This document shows positions 62,068-64,000 of a stretch of 64,000 nt of DNA, piece after piece (positions within the stretch are counted from its first letter, which is position 1; each line of letters starts with the position of its first letter). The DNA lies in NCBI GenBank assembly GCA_963667005.1, contig OY762937.1, positions 186,001-250,000 on the forward strand. Direction: 5' to 3'. A model generated the notes under the pieces. That model worked only from the letters and a program-made list of their open reading frames with translations. It ran no database searches and had not been told where the DNA came from. The position numbers were made by a program, and so were the translations under genes. This DNA comes from G963662605 sp963667005. GTDB lineage: Bacteria > Bacteroidota > Ignavibacteria > Ignavibacteriales > Ignavibacteriaceae.

Positions 62068-63330
62068 CTATTTTAACAAGAGCATTTTATTCGTCTGCAG
62101 ATTATTACCAGCTGTCATTCGGCAATAATAAAAGCCACTCGAAAGATTTGCAGCGTTGAAGACCACCCGGTATTCTCCCTCTGCAAGTTCTTCATTGATC
62201 AGGGTTCGTATTTCCCTGCCAAGGGCATCATACACTTTGACGGAAACAGCTTCTCGTTGCGGAACGTAAATCCGGATTGTTGTCGCGGGATTAAAAGGAT
62301 TCGGGTAATTCTGATAAAGGACAAAATCTTTTTTTGATTTTTCAGTTTCTTTCGAAGATAAAACATCTCCCCAGCGATACGTAGACCAACCGGTATCCGG
62401 CAGGTAACTTATTCCCGGAATTATCCCCAAATCAACAGCCATGACTCTATAATTAAATACGTATCCACTCTTCAGTAAATTAGTATCTATAACCGCCTGA
62501 AATGTATAATCGTTATCCGGATCCGTTTTCTTAATTACAACAGGAGGACACTGGATGATTGATGCACCTAATGAATAGTAACTTTGAAATGCGGCGGAGT
62601 CTATGAAATTATTACCCGTTTGAAAAGTCCAGGGAGCAACATCAGGATGTCGATATTTGCCACTTAAATATTGATAGCGATGTTTAATGCTCAATTGATA
62701 CGTTAAATTTTGGTTTTCGTGCAAAGCTATTCCAACTTGTCGTATCTCCGGTTTGAAATGATCGCTGTAATAATGAGGATTTCCCGATGAATCGTATATG
62801 ATAGCCTTAAATAATTCTGAATTAGATGAATTCCACTTAAATTCCCCATGAGGAGACTTACAATAATATTCCGAGATTTGCCCCAATGATGCAGCGTAAT
62901 ATGCGTTTGCTGTGATCTTCCACTCTGAATTCTCATTATTATAGTCATAGCCACGACAAGTTAGACTTGAATCGAAATTACTTTTAATTGTCTCCTTGAT
63001 TAGCGTATCGCCAAACGAGTACTCAACGGATTGAGAAAAATCCATCTTATGCCTACTATTTACATATAATTCTCCCGACTGGCGAGAGTAGCTGATGGTA
63101 TCATTCCCAACGATATACCACGTTGTGCCGTTTGTTGTAAATGAGTTCTTTATTGTTTTCGTTGGCGTATCATATGTAACGTAAATTGTTGTACCATCAA
63201 AATCATAACGAACCTGAAGATACTGCCATTTATTACCGACACTTAACGGCATATAATCTGGGTAGTTTGCATTTTGCGCGTACACTGACGCTATACAAAT
63301 AATAAATAGATTCAGAGCGATAAGTTTCAT
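62068..63330 (-). CDS. Secreted protein of unknown function with type IX sorting tail
   Basis: 420 residues. Signal peptide (LIALNLFIICIASVYAQ). The mature part, 20 to about 320, has YPDYMPLSVGNKWQYLQVRYD near the start, a pattern common in Bacteroidota/Ignavibacteriota secreted proteins whose start recalls 'plug-like' beta domains. The end is a sorting tail NYPNPFNPATTIRI ... GFYYCRMTAG ... KMLLLK, with Ala in place of Ser in the NPST motif. No catalytic residues are recognised. The function is unknown. Confidence 0.8.
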   Translation of the reverse strand: MKLIALNLFIICIASVYAQNANYPDYMPLSVGNKWQYLQVRYDFDGTTIYVTYDTPTKTIKNSFTTNGTTWYIVGNDTISYSRQSGELYVNSRHKMDFSQSVEYSFGDTLIKETIKSNFDSSLTCRGYDYNNENSEWKITANAYYAASLGQISEYYCKSPHGEFKWNSSNSELFKAIIYDSSGNPHYYSDHFKPEIRQVGIALHENQNLTYQLSIKHRYQYLSGKYRHPDVAPWTFQTGNNFIDSAAFQSYYSLGASIIQCPPVVIKKTDPDNDYTFQAVIDTNLLKSGYVFNYRVMAVDLGIIPGISYLPDTGWSTYRWGDVLSSKETEKSKKDFVLYQNYPNPFNPATTIRIYVPQREAVSVKVYDALGREIRTLINEELAEGEYRVVFNAANLSSGFYYCRMTAGNNLQTNKMLLLK

Positions 63331-64000
63331 ATTTCCTCCGATTGTAACCGGGGAGCAGGGACCCCAAAAATCATACCCCTGTTGGATTTTTCACCATGTT
63401 ATTTAAACAATTTATCAGTCAATTATTTGAAAATTTATAGTGATAAGTAAATGTAAATCAAATACTATTTAAAGTCAACAAATTACTAACATATTTCGGG
63501 TATAGTCAAATAATCAACACAATAGCGTGCCCCCTCTCCATAATTCGGTATAAGTCTTATGCAGGCATTAAGCAATTCCCGGGCATAGTATTGCCGGTTA
63601 TCTGCACAATAGTAAGAGATTTACAGCCGATTTTCAAAAGAATTTTCCACATCTCATTATATACCGGTAATTCTTACATTTCAGCAGCCTATACGAGAGT
63701 ATCTATAACCCGGTAAGCGTTTTGGGAATACCATATAAATTGACTCTGTCGATTGCGCATGATAATCAATTGGAAGTTCATTTGATTCATCATATAAAAA
63801 AGGGATAAAACCCGAATCTCATTCTCTTCTTTGCTGCCTGTATGCTTACTTTGTGCGGCTGCGCACCTTCTCTTATCACTAGGAGTGATTTCACAGTTCT
63901 TGACGCCGAAAGCTGGCGCATCCACATTATAACTCCGGAAGAAAGTTCGGTTTTGATAAGTACTGCGATGATGTAGCGAACAGTTTTTCGAAAGACTAAA
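63331..64000. other. Gene-poor end of window with a lipoprotein-like fragment
   Basis: 63331-63800 shows only a few short inverted repeats (for example AAAAATC/GATTTTT around 63365-63394) and no credible frame. From 63809 to the TAG at 63974-63976 a plus-strand frame reads FFAACMLTLCGCAPSL then TRSDFTVLDAESWRIH. It looks like a lipoprotein signal with lipobox but has no start codon, since TAA precedes it. It may be a decayed gene. Confidence 0.4.

Noticed and set aside
63689..63925. 78-codon minus-strand frame
   Set aside because: No ribosome site, odd composition, and antisense to a more convincing lipoprotein-like stretch.

Overview
The window looks like a chromosomal segment of a Gram-negative member of the Bacteroidota/Ignavibacteriota/Calditrichota (FCB) side of the tree. 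Seven secreted proteins end in the 'NPFNPST' type A sorting tail used by type IX secretion. There are also outer-membrane barrels, lipoproteins, a TonB-dependent receptor, and an NtrC-type regulator with sigma-54 (-24/-12) promoters. I cannot name the species. I see no rRNA, tRNA, CRISPR array or transposase.

Layout. (1) 1-12152, minus strand: a tightly spaced run of about 12 genes behind one sigma-54 promoter. In order of transcription they are a secreted FGase/M14-like hydrolase, a beta-propeller lipoprotein, a porin-like barrel, a DctM-like permease, a 48-residue membrane peptide, an exported glutamate racemase homologue, a secreted repeat protein, an aspartoacylase/succinylglutamate desuccinylase homologue, a small periplasmic protein, an N-formylglutamate amidohydrolase-like lipoprotein, and the start of another exported protein. 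(2) 12375-16127: a LamG/beta-repeat protein with a dockerin-like end. (3) 16525-23249: a second porin + propeller-lipoprotein pair with a secreted alpha/beta hydrolase and a secreted repeat protein. (4) 23556-28821: a MurR/RpiR-family regulator, an NhaC antiporter, an M14 carboxypeptidase and an M20 peptidase. (5) 29369-32315: a histidine kinase and NtrC-family regulator. (6) 32319-50724: very large secreted proteins (FGase-like + M23 peptidase fusion, CxCH protein, fibronectin/repeat protein, HEFFH metalloprotease) and a BPL_N amidotransferase-like protein. (7) 51284-53561: an AT-rich ATPase + unknown-partner pair, a candidate defence cassette. (8) 54345-61319, plus strand: a winged-helix regulator unit, a TPR protein, a TonB receptor, and a serine-type sulfatase with its maturase. 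(9) 61502-64000: an HNH protein, a secreted protein and a degraded lipoprotein-like stretch.

How it fits together (inference). Regions 1-6 resemble a surface-polymer utilisation locus. Secreted hydrolases would attack a glutamyl-rich polymer or peptide (poly-gamma-glutamate, peptidoglycan peptides or acyl-glutamates). Porin/lipoprotein pairs would pass fragments to the periplasm, where FGase/M14-type amidohydrolases and a racemase would convert them to monomers for the permease. Two regulatory circuits can be read directly. One is a 17-bp inverted repeat found 70-150 bp upstream of sigma-54-like promoters across regions 1-6, including the two-component genes themselves. The other is a GGAAC(4)GTTCC operator placed identically at the two promoters that flank the RpiR-type regulator and peptidase genes. 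A third operator, TACTTTG(5)CAAAGTA, occurs twice around the winged-helix regulator in region 8.
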